Position numbers and translations under genes: made by a program. This document shows positions 34,301-44,615 of a stretch of DNA of 64,000 nt, in pieces; position 1 is the stretch's first letter; each line of letters opens with the position of its first letter. Location: NCBI GenBank assembly GCA_030248215.1, contig JASANG010003296.1, positions 62,001-126,000 on the forward strand, read 5' to 3'. This DNA is from Enoplolaimus lenunculus. Lineage: Eukaryota > Nematoda > Enoplea > Enoplida > Thoracostomopsidae. The notes beneath the pieces are model-generated. The model worked only from the letters and a program-made list of their open reading frames with translations, had not been told where the DNA came from and did no database searches.

Positions 34301-36927
34301 TAATACAACTCAAATATTTGAGTCTGAATTTTAAGTTTTGGCACAATTTCGCTGAAAATAAATATTGTCAAGTTAACCACAAAAAACCGTTAATATTTTG
34401 TCAATGTCCTGCTTGAATTAAATTTACGTTTCTAAGCTAACACCATAGTTCAAACTTATTTTATTTTTCTTTAACCGACTTAAAACAGTATAAAATGTGT
34501 TAAAAAACTGTATCCTGTTAGAAATTTAACTTTCTGTCTTATCAAAATTCCCTGCCTATATTCAATTATCTATTATTTTTCAGGGTGAAATCATCGGCGA
34601 CTACGTCGCCCCAACGTCGTCTCGATTCATCACCTCCCACGACACTCTGTCATCGTCGCAAATAATTGTTGAACAATTTTTCAACGCCATCGAAAAGCAT
34701 CGACCCGAACTGGTGATTATGTCCGGTCTCCACTTGTTCCACCATCAACCGGAAGAAATTTGGATGGATCGAATTAAAACGATTAAACGCGCTCTACACC
34801 AGATGAATCCAAATGTTCCGATTCATTTGCAGTTGGGCAGTTTTACCAATCGTGTTTTTGCGCAACATTTGGTTAACAGGGTTCGTTACGTTTTGACCAC
34901 CGGAAGCTGTGACTGGTGGCGGATAGGTTCCCTTTTTGGCGTGAGACGTATTATCAGTGGTGTATAGCATCAATCACCAGTTAGTAATAGGTTTTCAATA
35001 CACGAACTGCAGAGTTTAAATTGATGTTCCGATTTATTTACAGTTGGATAGCTTTACCAATCGCGTGTTTGCGTAATACTTAGTAAGTAGCGTAGGAGGC
35101 ACAGCCGAATCCGACCGGGGTAACTGCATCATAGCCCAACTCAAAACCAAAAATTCTGTATTGAGGTCTAGTACTAAAATTGCGTTTGGCTTCAAGCTCA
35201 CTCTGCTAGTATGCTTTTTGCTATTATATACCGCGTAGCTTTCCGCGTCAAACATTTCAAGACTCACTAAATGAGCTTGAAATGGAAAACTTGAACTGCT
35301 GACTGGTGACTTTACGCTTTGGGGGTGGTATTCTATAAAATAGTGTCCGGTCAAAAAATTGTCGTTTTATTTCCGTTTTCTGCCGCTTTGGATTATAATA
35401 TCTTTCAGTTCTCTTTTACAATAATTGAAAAACGCTTACCCAATTAAGACGATCCCCAGACAGGAATCAAAACCAAAATTTTGTATTGCTTGCTTTAGTA
35501 CTAAAATTACGTTTGGATTCTCGCTCGCTTTGCTTCTCAACTTGTTTACCGCATATCGCTGTGCGAAATCGTTGTTAGAAATTTCTGAATCTGCCATTAT
35601 ATTTTAGTCATTTTTTTGTTCAAAACGAAAGCAAGTAAAAGCTTAACAATAATCAGCATCGTTTGCCTCTACTAACCTTCATTACATTTCAGATTCTCGG
35701 GTACGTTTCATCAATTGGTCTCAGCGAGCAAGAACTTGTATTTCTCGCCCACGCCGCTGACGGGCCTCATCAAGAGCTGTACCCTTTGTCAGGCCGGGTG
35801 ACGCTGCCAGTCCACAAAGCAGTCGATATCCTTCACTGGCTCATTACGACGTATGGAAAGGACCGGGCGTCCGGGCCTACGCTGAAGCGAGCATCGTACA
35901 AACTGGATAGAATTCACTTTTTTACTCTCACTTATCATATTTTGGTTACCCGAGGACCGGATTGGTCGAACAATGCTGCTGCGTTAGCTGCGGGTGCTAG
36001 AGTTGCGGGTAAATCGTGAAGAGATGTGGCTGTTGATCCGTAGTCAAGGGGGGGACTTGGGGGGCTCAGCCGGCCGGAAATATTTTGGCCCCCATAGAAA
36101 ATTTTCAACCTTGCTTGTAAGTCAACGAATACTCTTGAATGCCCCTCTTGAAAAATGTTTAGCCCCCAACAGCAAGATTAGCTAGCTACGGGCCTGAAGT
36201 GTTGTGTGACGTTGCAAATGGTACCTCTGTGGGAAATTTCGGGTCATGAGAAAAGGCACTTTTACAGGCTTAAACTGATGGGCTGTAGTAACCTTCTGCC
36301 TTGAAATGGCCCTAAAAGGATGTTCGCTTACAAATAGCACCAAACTGCCGAACGGCGTGAAATTGTTTGAACTCGTTTTGTATTTGAGTCATATTTTCTA
36401 GCTATTTAATCTGGGAAGGACACAGCGTTAGCTTCAGATGAACAGTTTGCATTACAACATTTTCAGCTTAACACGACGAATAGAATACCGATCCAATTCG
36501 GTTCGGCAATTCAGAATGGTTAGTGGACCTGGGGACAAAAAAGTAGTTTCTAGAGAAAAATGAAAAATTTCCAAACACGTCATAAGGTTGGTGGACGGTG
36601 CGATACGTTGCTTCAAATAGTCGTGGTCGTAATCGAGTCAAGTTGAGTGTTTCAGGTTCAACTGAATGTGGCGGTATAAGCGCAACCACAGTCGACGCAA
36701 ACGCCAACGAATTGAGAATCGCTGAACGATTCGTGCTCGATACGACTACTGGAACACATTACGAACTGTCGCCGCATTCACCAATGGCCAACTGGGTCCG
36801 CGGCGATGTGTTCTTTATGTTTTCGCCGGCTTTAGTTTGTAAGCAGCCTGAGAAAACTGTCGGTGTCGGCGACATTATCGCCACGACAGGCTTGATGTAT
36901 TCATCGTATTATAAATTTGAACGATAA
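31342..36927 (+). CDS. adpgk: ADP-dependent glucokinase, seven exons, complete
   Basis: Family knowledge: this enzyme phosphorylates glucose with ADP, giving glucose-6-phosphate and AMP, and in animals sits at the ER membrane. Seen: exons 31342-31520, 32185-32322, 32989-33076, 33650-33835, 34584-34880, 35693-36008 and 36656-36927 join in phase with GT..AG introns of 573-812 bp, giving 491 residues; the human enzyme is about 497. A hydrophobic anchor covers residues 9-24. Family motifs follow in the right order: FNGNVDMIVSG (61-71), VGGNAAIMAQ (start of exon 4), GPVGPRLE, IHLILEY, MSGLHLFHH, SFTNRVFA, IGLSEQELVFL, AAGARVAG and the catalytic VGVGD (470-474, Asp474). The ATG is two bases after a TTTTCAG acceptor, so the start fits either a trans-splice site or an upstream noncoding exon. 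Introns 2, 3 and 6 hold MITEs, intron 1 has a telomere-motif stretch, and intron 5 holds a dead partial copy of exon 5. The exons show no stop or frame break, so I judge the gene functional. Confidence 0.95.
31780..31890. repeat. Telomere-motif stretch in glucokinase intron 1
   Basis: GGCTTAGGAAGCGG, GCTTACGTTAGGC and CCTAATCCTAAGCCT around a GGGGGAGCGTCC end. Resembles 59955-60137 and 8757-8890 rather than family A. Confidence 0.45.
32345..32433 (-). mobile_element. Family A right-half fragment in glucokinase intron 2
   Basis: CCTAAGCATAAGCAAAAAAA, GCTTAAGCTTACTCCATTG, and a worn CTGATTTTTATGGGCC end, beginning about 22 bp after the exon 2 donor. Confidence 0.65.
32748..32931 (+). mobile_element. 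Telomere-motif MITE (family A) in glucokinase intron 2, exact 8-bp duplication
   Basis: GGCCCATGTTACTTTAAGGG..TAGTAACATTGGCC, with AGTAGATT on both sides (32740-32747, 32932-32939). The interior is GCTTAGGCTTAGGC in two blocks. It ends 57 bp before exon 3. Confidence 0.95.
33403..33570. mobile_element. Family B MITE in glucokinase intron 3, exact 8-bp duplication
   Basis: CGGGCCCGTAGCCAAGG..AGCTGGCTACGGGCCTG, 168 bp, CCTGATGT on both sides (33395-33402, 33571-33578). It is the reference copy for the family. Confidence 0.93.
35024..35091 (+). pseudogene. Dead partial copy of glucokinase exon 5 within intron 5
   Basis: About 68 bp match exon 5 at 34813-34880 at roughly 80%: VPIYLQLDSFTNRVFA against VPIHLQLGSFTNRVFA. 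A TAA follows at the place of the exon's CAA, and GTAAGT follows near the former exon end. The copy lies 211 bp downstream of the original. It cannot serve as a coding exon. Confidence 0.85.
36032..36197. mobile_element. Family B MITE in glucokinase intron 6
   Basis: ATCCGTAGTCAAGGGG at the left, CCCCCATAGAAAATTTTCAA inside, GCTAGCTACGGGCCTG at the right. It starts about 25 bp after the exon 6 donor. Target duplication unclear. Confidence 0.75.
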
Positions 36928-37612
36928 AATTTGCGGCAAAAAGTTGACATTTTTAAAGGCACAAACGGATGAACTCGGAGATTTGAGCAAAATGTGTCCA
37001 ACAGGTGTGCGGTTCAACAATGTTCGCCGGGTAACATTTGTGCGTGCTTCGAAATGTTTTCATGGTTTCAATGGCGTTGGGTTGTAATCAGCATGAAATT
37101 ACTCAGGGGGTCAGAGATATATGCCATGCTTCTACAGGGTTGACGCGTTCATCCTATTGTGTAGATTAGAACGGTGATGGTTCGGGTTCAAGTTGGACAT
37201 TTGGGGTGGGTAAGTGCTCCAAGAGTGAGTATGCAAGAGATTTTGGAGGGATATGCGATGGACACCGTATCGCAATAACTGGAGCCAAATGAGTATATTA
37301 AAGCGAGCATCAGACTATTTGTTCAGAATTGTTAAAAGTTAAACGGCGAAATGTGAGCGTAAAACGTACAAAATAGTATTATGGGAACGGGTATACGGTT
37401 AATATTAGCTCAAAACTTATTTAGAGGGGGTTAAGCTATTAACTTTAGATGAGAGTATATATAGCCGTAATTTAAAAAATAATAAAGTATCAACTATAAA
37501 ATTTGGATTCAAACGGCTTATAAATTGTTTAAATAGTACATTTAATATTGGTTGATCCTGGAATAATAGAATAATAAGACAGTAACGTTTGATTGACGAA
37601 CTACTTACCGCC
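36928..37612. other. Downstream of the glucokinase gene, nothing recognised
   Basis: No exon or family assigned. The nearest AATAAA (about 37472) lies some 540 bp after the stop, so the poly(A) site is not fixed. Confidence 0.3.
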
Positions 37613-38057
37613 TGTACTGTAGTGGCCCAAACAAGAGGAGGTAATAAGAGGGGTCCCCATTTTGAGTCCCGATCAATAGGAGTCCGTACCCCTAATAAAA
37701 GTCCGTAAGCGGATAGAGTCCCTAAACCAAGATTAGAGTCCGTAAATGTCAATTATCCCTAATTTTAACGCATAAATGACTCCAGGACCAAATAATAAAA
37801 GTTGATTTCGAGACTTTAACATAAGTTTTGAAAATACATTCCTAAGTGTAACCTTGCATTATCGCCCAAGCTTTTGCTGCAAATCAAAAACCGTTTAATT
37901 CAACGGATAATTGCAGTACCGGATATATATCAGTAACGAAGAGTGGCGGAGGACGGGTTCAAAATAAATACCAGTTCGTAACCGAGTAACCGGGGGTTAC
38001 CCTCTGGAGACGCCAAATAAATATCAGTCCCCCTCTTATTCGATTCACTGCAGTACA
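37613..38057. mobile_element. Family J MITE
   Basis: Ends TGTACTGTAGTGGCCCAAAC and TCGATTCACTGCAGTACA-like are inverted; GAGTCCGTA recurs inside the left half. The left half matches 40601-40740, the right half 18606-18736. Confidence 0.65.
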
Positions 38058-38249
38058 ACGCCAAAAAATAACGTTTACTAGCTACTTTGGGTTTAAGGGT
38101 CAAAATTTGCGGAAGATAAGCATTAATATATAATTGAAAGTTGAATTGAACTGGACTCCAAGTAATAAGCAAATACAAAACGCTGAGTGCCAACTAAAGT
38201 CGGCTTTATGGATGCCTATAAGAAATTGGTGACACAAATCGGGCTAAAA

Positions 38250-38540
38250 TGTGGGATAGAATAGAAAAAAAACAAGAAAAAAAAAAAAATATTATTATTA
38301 TTATATTATTTGGTTTTGAAGAAAAAAAATTTTCAGACACCCCACTACAATCTGCTTTTACTGCTTTTTAATTTTTTTTTATTTTTAACTTAAATAAAAA
38401 AACAAATTTTAAAACTAGCGGCCCCTTTTATATGAGACATTTGTGCACAATAAAATAGAATATTAATCTAATTTTTCTTTTTTTATACTATCTATTTTAG
38501 ATTATTTTATTCTTAGATTAGTTTAGATTTTCATACTAGT
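38250..38540. repeat. A/T homopolymer and (TTA)n low-complexity tract
   Basis: Runs of A, TATTATTATTA and T-rich blocks; no gene. Confidence 0.8.
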
Positions 38541-39610
38541 GCCTGCCCTGTAACGCTTAAGAACTTTCTTCCCAACCCCCTACGCCAATAAAAGTAATAT
38601 TGGCCGCTCAAGCTAATCCTAGCAGTATCAATGTCATTTTCTAGGTTAACTTATCCAAGAGTGCTGTGTAGAAAAGAATGTACCCAGCGCACGTTGCGTT
38701 TTGGGCGTACCCCCTGTCAATTTTACACCTCGAAATATTGCAGTTGTAAACAATCTCCGATTATCATTTAAAAAGCATGCGTATTCTACGTTTCAAACAT
38801 CAATTATCTCCCTCTAAATAATGTGTAGTCGGCCCAATACGCAACGCCCTGTGGTACATTTTGTACCGCACAAATTTGGGTAGTTACACGCTCTTGTTAA
38901 CGAGTGATTATCCACTCTTGGCTAAACTGACTTGTAGCTTACGCTTAAAGTCCTTTTAAATCACACTCATTTCCGCAGTTTAAGCTACTCAATTGAAGTT
39001 TGGAAAATGAAATGATACAACAGAATATTAATAGTTTGATCCTAAACCAAATGTATTCTTGTAGGCTTACTTATTAAGAGCGATTTCCTCGCAAACAAGC
39101 TGTGTAATTCTTAGCAGATAAATAATTTTTCGTTCAGCACCTATAAACCAAACCAAAAATGTAATTACCTTAAACTCGTGTTAAACTTAAAAATACGTTA
39201 GTCTAAGTTAAACTTAAAATTCTAGTTTAGTTGATCCGGCCGGCCATTTAGCGTTACTTAAACGAATATTCGAGTTTAATTAAGCTATAATTTAAGTTTT
39301 AGGTTTTAGGGTGCATTTGTGCTTTAATATGTGGTTCATTTTCTATTTTTTACTGTATTTTATGTGATTTGTACATATGAGCGATGCTGTGGTTACGAAG
39401 CGTCAAATGTACAACTTCTAGCCATACATCAGGTAAGACTTATAATTGGCCTATGCTCACTTAAAGCCTAAGCATACCTCGCCCTAAGTATTTTTTAAGC
39501 ATAATTTTCTGTAAAAAATTATTTTTTTACAAACAAAAATTTTAAATTTTGAAATAAATAGAAGAAAAGAGTAAGTTTAAGTTTTAAACTAATTTTTTGT
39601 TTGGTTTATT
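38541..39610. other. Gene-free stretch
   Basis: AT-rich, many TTTAAGCTTA-like words but no defined element ends. Nothing coding seen. Confidence 0.3.
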
Positions 39611-39611
39611 C

Positions 39612-39944
39612 TTAAGCTTAGGCTTATGCTTACGAATGTGCTTATTCTTACGCTTAGGCTTAGGCTTAGGCTTAGGAATATGCTTGTAATACTGTTCGCC
39701 CTTGTTCTTTACATTGGCCAAATTAGCTAAGAAAATATGCTAGATCGTTTGAATGGCAGCGTTACTTTTTGGGCCGTTCCAGTTTCTCGTGGGACAGACT
39801 AGGCTTAGAATTTAGACTACATTTTTTGTTTAGAATCAAGCTTAGGCTCAGGTTTACACTTTTTCAAGGCTTAGGCTTAGGCTTAGGCTTAGTAATAGTA
39901 ATATGCTTAATCTACTGTTACTGCCCTAAAAGTAACATTAGCCG
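39612..39944 (+). mobile_element. Two family A copies side by side
   Basis: 39612-39719 lacks its left TIR but has long GCTTAGGCTTAGGC and ends CTTTACATTGGCC. 39762-39944 is the TAACATT-type with worn tips. Confidence 0.65.
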
Positions 39945-40047
39945 ATGAACAATTTGTATTCCAAAACTTTCAGCGCGACATGAAGGTGTTGGTTTGTTGT
40001 GTTTTTTGATACCTGATGTGCTCTTGGCAAAGGTCTATATTTGTTAG

Positions 40048-40230
40048 GGCTCATGTACAAAACAGGGCCGGAACAGTAGTAAACATATTCCTAAGCGTAA
40101 ACCTAAGCCTAAACCTAAGCCTAAGCGTGAAACTAAGCCTAAGCGTAAGCAAAAAAGTTAGTCTAAAGATTAAACTGACTCTATTACAGCCACGCCGGGA
40201 AACGATCCGGCCCTGTTCTATACATGGGCC
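40048..40230 (-). mobile_element. Telomere-motif MITE (family A)
   Basis: GGCTCATGTACAAAACAGGG..CTATACATGGGCC. Flanks TTTGTTAG and TTTGTTTT match at 6 of 8. Confidence 0.8.
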
Positions 40231-40438
40231 TTTGTTTTGTTAGTGTTTTCTATTTTAATTTGCAACAGCCAAAAGGTATTAAGTTTTATCATTTGTTTTC
40301 AATAGTTCGTGGGTAACTTTACACCTGGAGTCAAAGAACTTTTTCAATATTAAGTGAAACAAAATAACGGATCGTATAAAATTTCTCGCTTACAATATGC
40401 AATAAATTTTAATAAAAATGAATCAACATTGCAGAAAT

Positions 40439-40588
40439 GGGCCCACGTGTAAGATCAGGGGCGGAATGTTTTTCTGTGAGACTACAATAGAGTAAGCTTA
40501 AGCTTTAGACTAATTTTTTTGCTTGGCTTAGGCTTAGGCTTAGGAAAATGATTGTATACTGTTCCGCCCCTGTTCTTTACATTTTACC
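40439..40588 (+). mobile_element. Telomere-motif MITE (family A)
   Basis: GGGCCCACGTGTAAGATCAG start, GCTTAGGCTTAGGC inside, CTGTTCTTTACATTTTACC right end with worn tip. Confidence 0.7.
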
Positions 40589-40600
40589 AGCAATGTAGGT

Positions 40601-40740
40601 ACTACTGTAATGACTTGAAAAAAGGGAGGACGTAAAGACGAGGGTCCCATTTTGAGTTCCAATCAATACGAGTCTGTATCCCTGATTAGAATCCGTTACT
40701 TTACAGCGGCCATAAGTACTAATTAGAGTCCATTATAGAG
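40601..40740. repeat. Family J left half
   Basis: TACTGTAATGACTTG, GGTCCCATTTTGAGTTCCAA and GAGTCTGTA words as in 37613-37745. Confidence 0.55.
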
Positions 40741-41007
40741 ATCAATGCAGAAGAATGGCCTAAGCTGTGCAAATAGGTAACCCTCAGACAACCCAAAAAT
40801 TCAGAAAAAATATTAACGGACATGGCAAGCAATAAAAGTGCTCCGAGACACGTGTTTTACTAACCCCAAAACTGAAGCTAAAGCATAAACCAGTGAGAGA
40901 AGTGAGCAAGGGACACAAGTACTTTTACAAGCTTTAAGATAAGCTGCTGGTTCCTATATGTCAAAAGGCAATTCGTTCAATGCTCACTACCCTCGCTCTA
41001 AAGACAA

Positions 41008-41204
41008 ACTTGCCCAGAACAGGGCCGGAACAGTAGTATAAGCATAATCCTAACCCTAAGCTTAAGCCTAAGCCTACGCCTTAAGCGTAAGGATGAACCT
41101 ATTCCTAAGCCTAAGCCTAAGCAAAATAATTTAGCCTAAAGCTCAAACTGACTCTAGTACAACACCTCCGGAAAACGATGCGGCCCTGGTCTATACACGG
41201 GTCA
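41008..41204 (-). mobile_element. Telomere-motif MITE (family A), left tip shortened
   Basis: TGCCCAGAACAGGGCCGG, then CCTAAGCCTAAGCC in two blocks, ending CGGCCCTGGTCTATACACGG. Confidence 0.7.
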
Positions 41205-41289
41205 ACAAAGTTTTGTCTAATGTTATTGTTTGCCGGACCAAGCTTAGCCATTTTATTTTAAGAAAAATTCCATATAGAGTGGTTTATGG

Positions 41290-41465
41290 GTTGTACTATA
41301 CTTTTGATGATTTCGGGCCCTTCACCGGCGCCGTCCGTCGCTCTCCGTCACTGTTCGTTCGTCACTCTTTGTCCGTCATTGTTCGACGCTGGCCGCCCTT
41401 TGCCGCCCGTCACTGTTCCTTACCGTGTACCACACTGCACGTATACTTTTGCGTGACACAGCAAG
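41290..41465. repeat. GTCCGTC-rich repeat between ATACTTTTG ends
   Basis: GC-rich run of CCGTCACTGTTCGTTCGTCA-like units; ATACTTTTG occurs at both ends in direct orientation. Confidence 0.45.
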
Positions 41466-41627
41466 TCAATTTGTGAACAAAATGATTTTGACATGTGAAG
41501 ACCCTGCTGTATAGAAAGTAATTTTTTGCAGCATAGCTTGATGCAATAAAATAAGTATTAGCGCCACCCTAAGCCCTTTTTTGGTAACGGTTCCTATCAG
41601 TCCAAATTTCTCGGTACGCTACTTTAA

Positions 41628-41892
41628 CCCTTTCTCACATGAATATTTTCTATTTCCCCTGAGACCTACTTTTATGCTAGGATTCGAACTCCGGTGACTG
41701 AAGTGGGAGGCGTATACCATCATCACTCAGCAATAGGAGCTTGACGGTCGAGCCCGAGGGGGCTCTCACGTCTTGTGGTGATTTAGTAGTATGTATACGT
41801 GTTGCAATTGTTAAACATGGTACGATATACATTATTTAACGTATATACACTGCGCTTAGTTGCCTATAGGCAACTCAATGTGAGAAGGGGTT
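41628..41892. mobile_element. Family D (TTAA) MITE, intact ends
   Basis: 265 bp. TTAA (41624-41627) then CCCTTTCTCACAT; ATGTGAGAAGGGG then TTAA (41893-41896). Family knowledge: a TTAA target and CCCTTT tip are typical of piggyBac-type elements. The minus strand inside carries tRNA-like A and B boxes. Confidence 0.9.
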
Positions 41893-42389
41893 AATAAAAA
41901 ACAGCTTTTATTGCAAAAATTGATAGAATTGGCTTTTCAAAGACCTGACCACGGACACGTTTAATTTAATCAAACCTTTTCATAGTTTACACTACGCTAT
42001 TATTATCACTTGCAAATCCTAGGGGGCCTGCAAAGGTCACGGCCATTCACCCCTAACAGCTATCAAACCAACAGTTTTAGTAAAGACTAAAGATTTAGTA
42101 CTAAAATTGCGTTTGGTTTGTGGATCGCTTTGCAGACAAGGTTTTTTGGGTATTTATGTATTGCGCGGTGTGTCCCATCACGAATTTCTGGATCCGCTTC
42201 TATAGTTGTTGTTAGCGGCTTTCAATCGTACGAACCATATGTGCAATAAAATGAAACCCTTCAATTTTTGTTTATTTATCGCGTCCTGAAATCACATCTC
42301 AAAACCCTGATGGGTTATTTTTTTATAAAGTACAAAATGAAGTTTTACCCCCGAAACTGATGTGCGGGTTTATTTTGTTGACGTAAAGC

Positions 42390-42569
42390 GGCCAATGTAT
42401 AGAATAGGACCGTAACAGTAGTATAAACGTTATTTCGAAGCCTAAAAGCGTAAATATGTGCACATATACCTAAGCCTAAGCCTAGGCGATCAAATCGTCT
42501 AAAGCTTGAACTTATACTCTATGGCTGACCCGCAGCAAAACGTTCCGCCACTGATCTTTTACATGGGCC
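42390..42569 (-). mobile_element. Telomere-motif MITE (family A)
   Basis: GGCCAATGTATAGAATAGGA..GATCTTTTACATGGGCC. Flanks CGTAAAGC and TGCGAAGC match at 5 of 8, so this copy looks older. Confidence 0.75.
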
Positions 42570-43028
42570 TGCGAAGCTAATAAATTTGTGATACGATTTT
42601 TGACTCATGTATACATCTGAAAAGAACTCGAGGGATATTGAATCAAACTGTTTCGCTTATTAGGATTGAGTTTTGGGCACTTGGGGTGTTTACTATATCT
42701 TGGCATAATGTGTTCCACTTAAATGAAACTCGAAATATATTGTCTGTATACCGAGCATCAGTAAAGATTGAAAAAACTATGCATATCAAAACAAACATTA
42801 ATCAGAATCTTTCAATTTTGGCCAACAGAATTTAATTGTTCTATGTACAAATTTTCAAATGTAAACTTTAAGACACAAGACTCTCAAGCTTTTTTGTAAA
42901 CTTTTGGGAAAGGTCGGCTATATATGAAATTCCGCGAAAACTGCTGTATTTAGATCAGAACTAAACGCTACCCGCGGCGCGGGAACGGTAAGAAAATTTT
43001 GACACGGGTGTACCTGCGAGTACAAAAT

Positions 43029-43768
43029 GTGAAGCCTAAGCCTAAGCCTAAGCCTTATGCGGGGTTCACGTTATAACCGGAGCAGCTTAGGACACGTTTT
43101 GTCCCTATTAGATTATTGGGTAACATTTTGTCTGTTCATAGACCCCACACCGTAGTCAAAAATTCTATTTGTCTATTACCATGTGTGGGTCACCTTTTGT
43201 TCTCCCATATCATGATATTCGAGCTATTGTTTGCGAATATCATATGATATAATTTTAAATGTCTGTATACTGGAGGTAACATACCCAAATTGCCCTATTA
43301 AATATCGTATGATACTAGGATTTGAAATTTGAATTTTTGAGTTTTCAAGCTGTGGTTCTAAGCGATTCTGTGTCGGAAACGATTTGCAGGCGTGCATTTG
43401 GTATTTAAAGCACATCTGTACCTCTGCCGTCTTACTTTCCATTGTTTATTAAGCCCGCGGAATATCATATGATATTCGTAAAATTTTGGAATATCATATG
43501 ATATTCACAAAAATGTCCCACAGTATCACGTGACATACGTGGTTTGTAAGCCAATGTCATATGACATTCGAGTTTTGCTTGTTAACCCAACATAAGAGCC
43601 CGAATATGAACGTTGACGTCGAATAAACATGGGACAAATCGTGACCCGCCTGCCCCGGTTATAACATGAATCCCGCATAAGCCAAGCAAAAAAATAGTCT
43701 AAAGCTTAAGCTTACGCTATTGCAGTACCACAGAAAAACGTTCCGCCCCAGATATTTACATTGGCCAG
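43029..43768 (-). mobile_element. Family A MITE interrupted by family F
   Basis: 43029-43054 is AAGCCTAAGCCTAAGCC; after the insertion 43681-43768 resumes with GCCAAGCAAAAAAATAG and ends ATTTACATTGGCC. Confidence 0.75.
43055..43680. mobile_element. Family F MITE with internal palindromes
   Basis: Inverted ends TTATGCGGGGTTCACGTTAT and ATAACATGAATCCCGCATAA; GCC flanks both sides. Inside, GAATATCATATGATATTC (a perfect 18-bp palindrome) and variants occur at least five times. Confidence 0.82.
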
Positions 43769-44147
43769 AATTGAAAACGCGGGTAAAAAATTTTGATTCC
43801 TTGCAAGCCTGAAATTTTCATAAAAAAACTTGAAACCATATAATGTAGAAAAACTTGGATTTTTACTCTGTTTTTACCGTATGGGTGAAAAATAAGTAGC
43901 GAGCGAGTAACTTCAATGCACTGCAAATTTACACAATTGTATTGAACGCATAAGAAAAAATAATGTCAGATAAAGGCGAGCAATGGTAAAGGAATTTTGC
44001 GCGGGTAAAGGATGATAACGGACAAAGAAATTTTGCGCTGATATACCGCGGGTAAAATGTAAAACTTCCGTGGGTAAAGCGTAGCGCCGATAAAAAATCT
44101 TTCCCAACACCTCTGAATATATCGGAACAGTTTCCGTTAAAATTTGT

Positions 44148-44332
44148 GGCCCATGTTACTTTAAGGGGCGTCCAGGTTTCTGGTGGGTCTATAAAAGTGT
44201 AGTATTAGATTCTATATTACATTTTGTTGCTTAGGCTTAAGCTTAGGAATACGTTTTTGCAACGTTTAGGCTTAGGCTTAGGCTTAGGAATACACATAAT
44301 CTACCGTTGCGCCGCTTAAAGTAACATTGGCC
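44148..44332 (+). mobile_element. Telomere-motif MITE (family A), exact 8-bp duplication
   Basis: GGCCCATGTTACTTTAAGGG..AAAGTAACATTGGCC with AAATTTGT on both sides (44140-44147, 44333-44340). Confidence 0.93.
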
Positions 44333-44615
44333 AAATTTGTTATAATTATAAAACTATAGTTGAGTCACGCAATTCCTTTAATAGGCAAGTTTTTCTTTTT
44401 CGATTTTCGCATTTTAGTTTAATCACATACTAAAGTATTTCCGACAAAACGCGGGTCCGCAAAAATCATTTGTAATCATTTTCTCAAAAGAAACCAACCG
44501 CTGCAGTGGTATGCAAAAACTTCTATGGAAGACGATTGGACAAAGCATAGTTGTAAGTAAAATTAATATTAAAAAAGTTATGACCCTTGTACACCCCCAT
44601 TTTTATACCTTAGCC

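Noticed and set aside
35425-35607. Open frame in glucokinase intron 5 as an extra exon
   Set aside because: It coincides with the dispersed ACCAAACGCAATTTTAGTAC word and would break the family alignment, which is continuous from exon 5 to exon 6.
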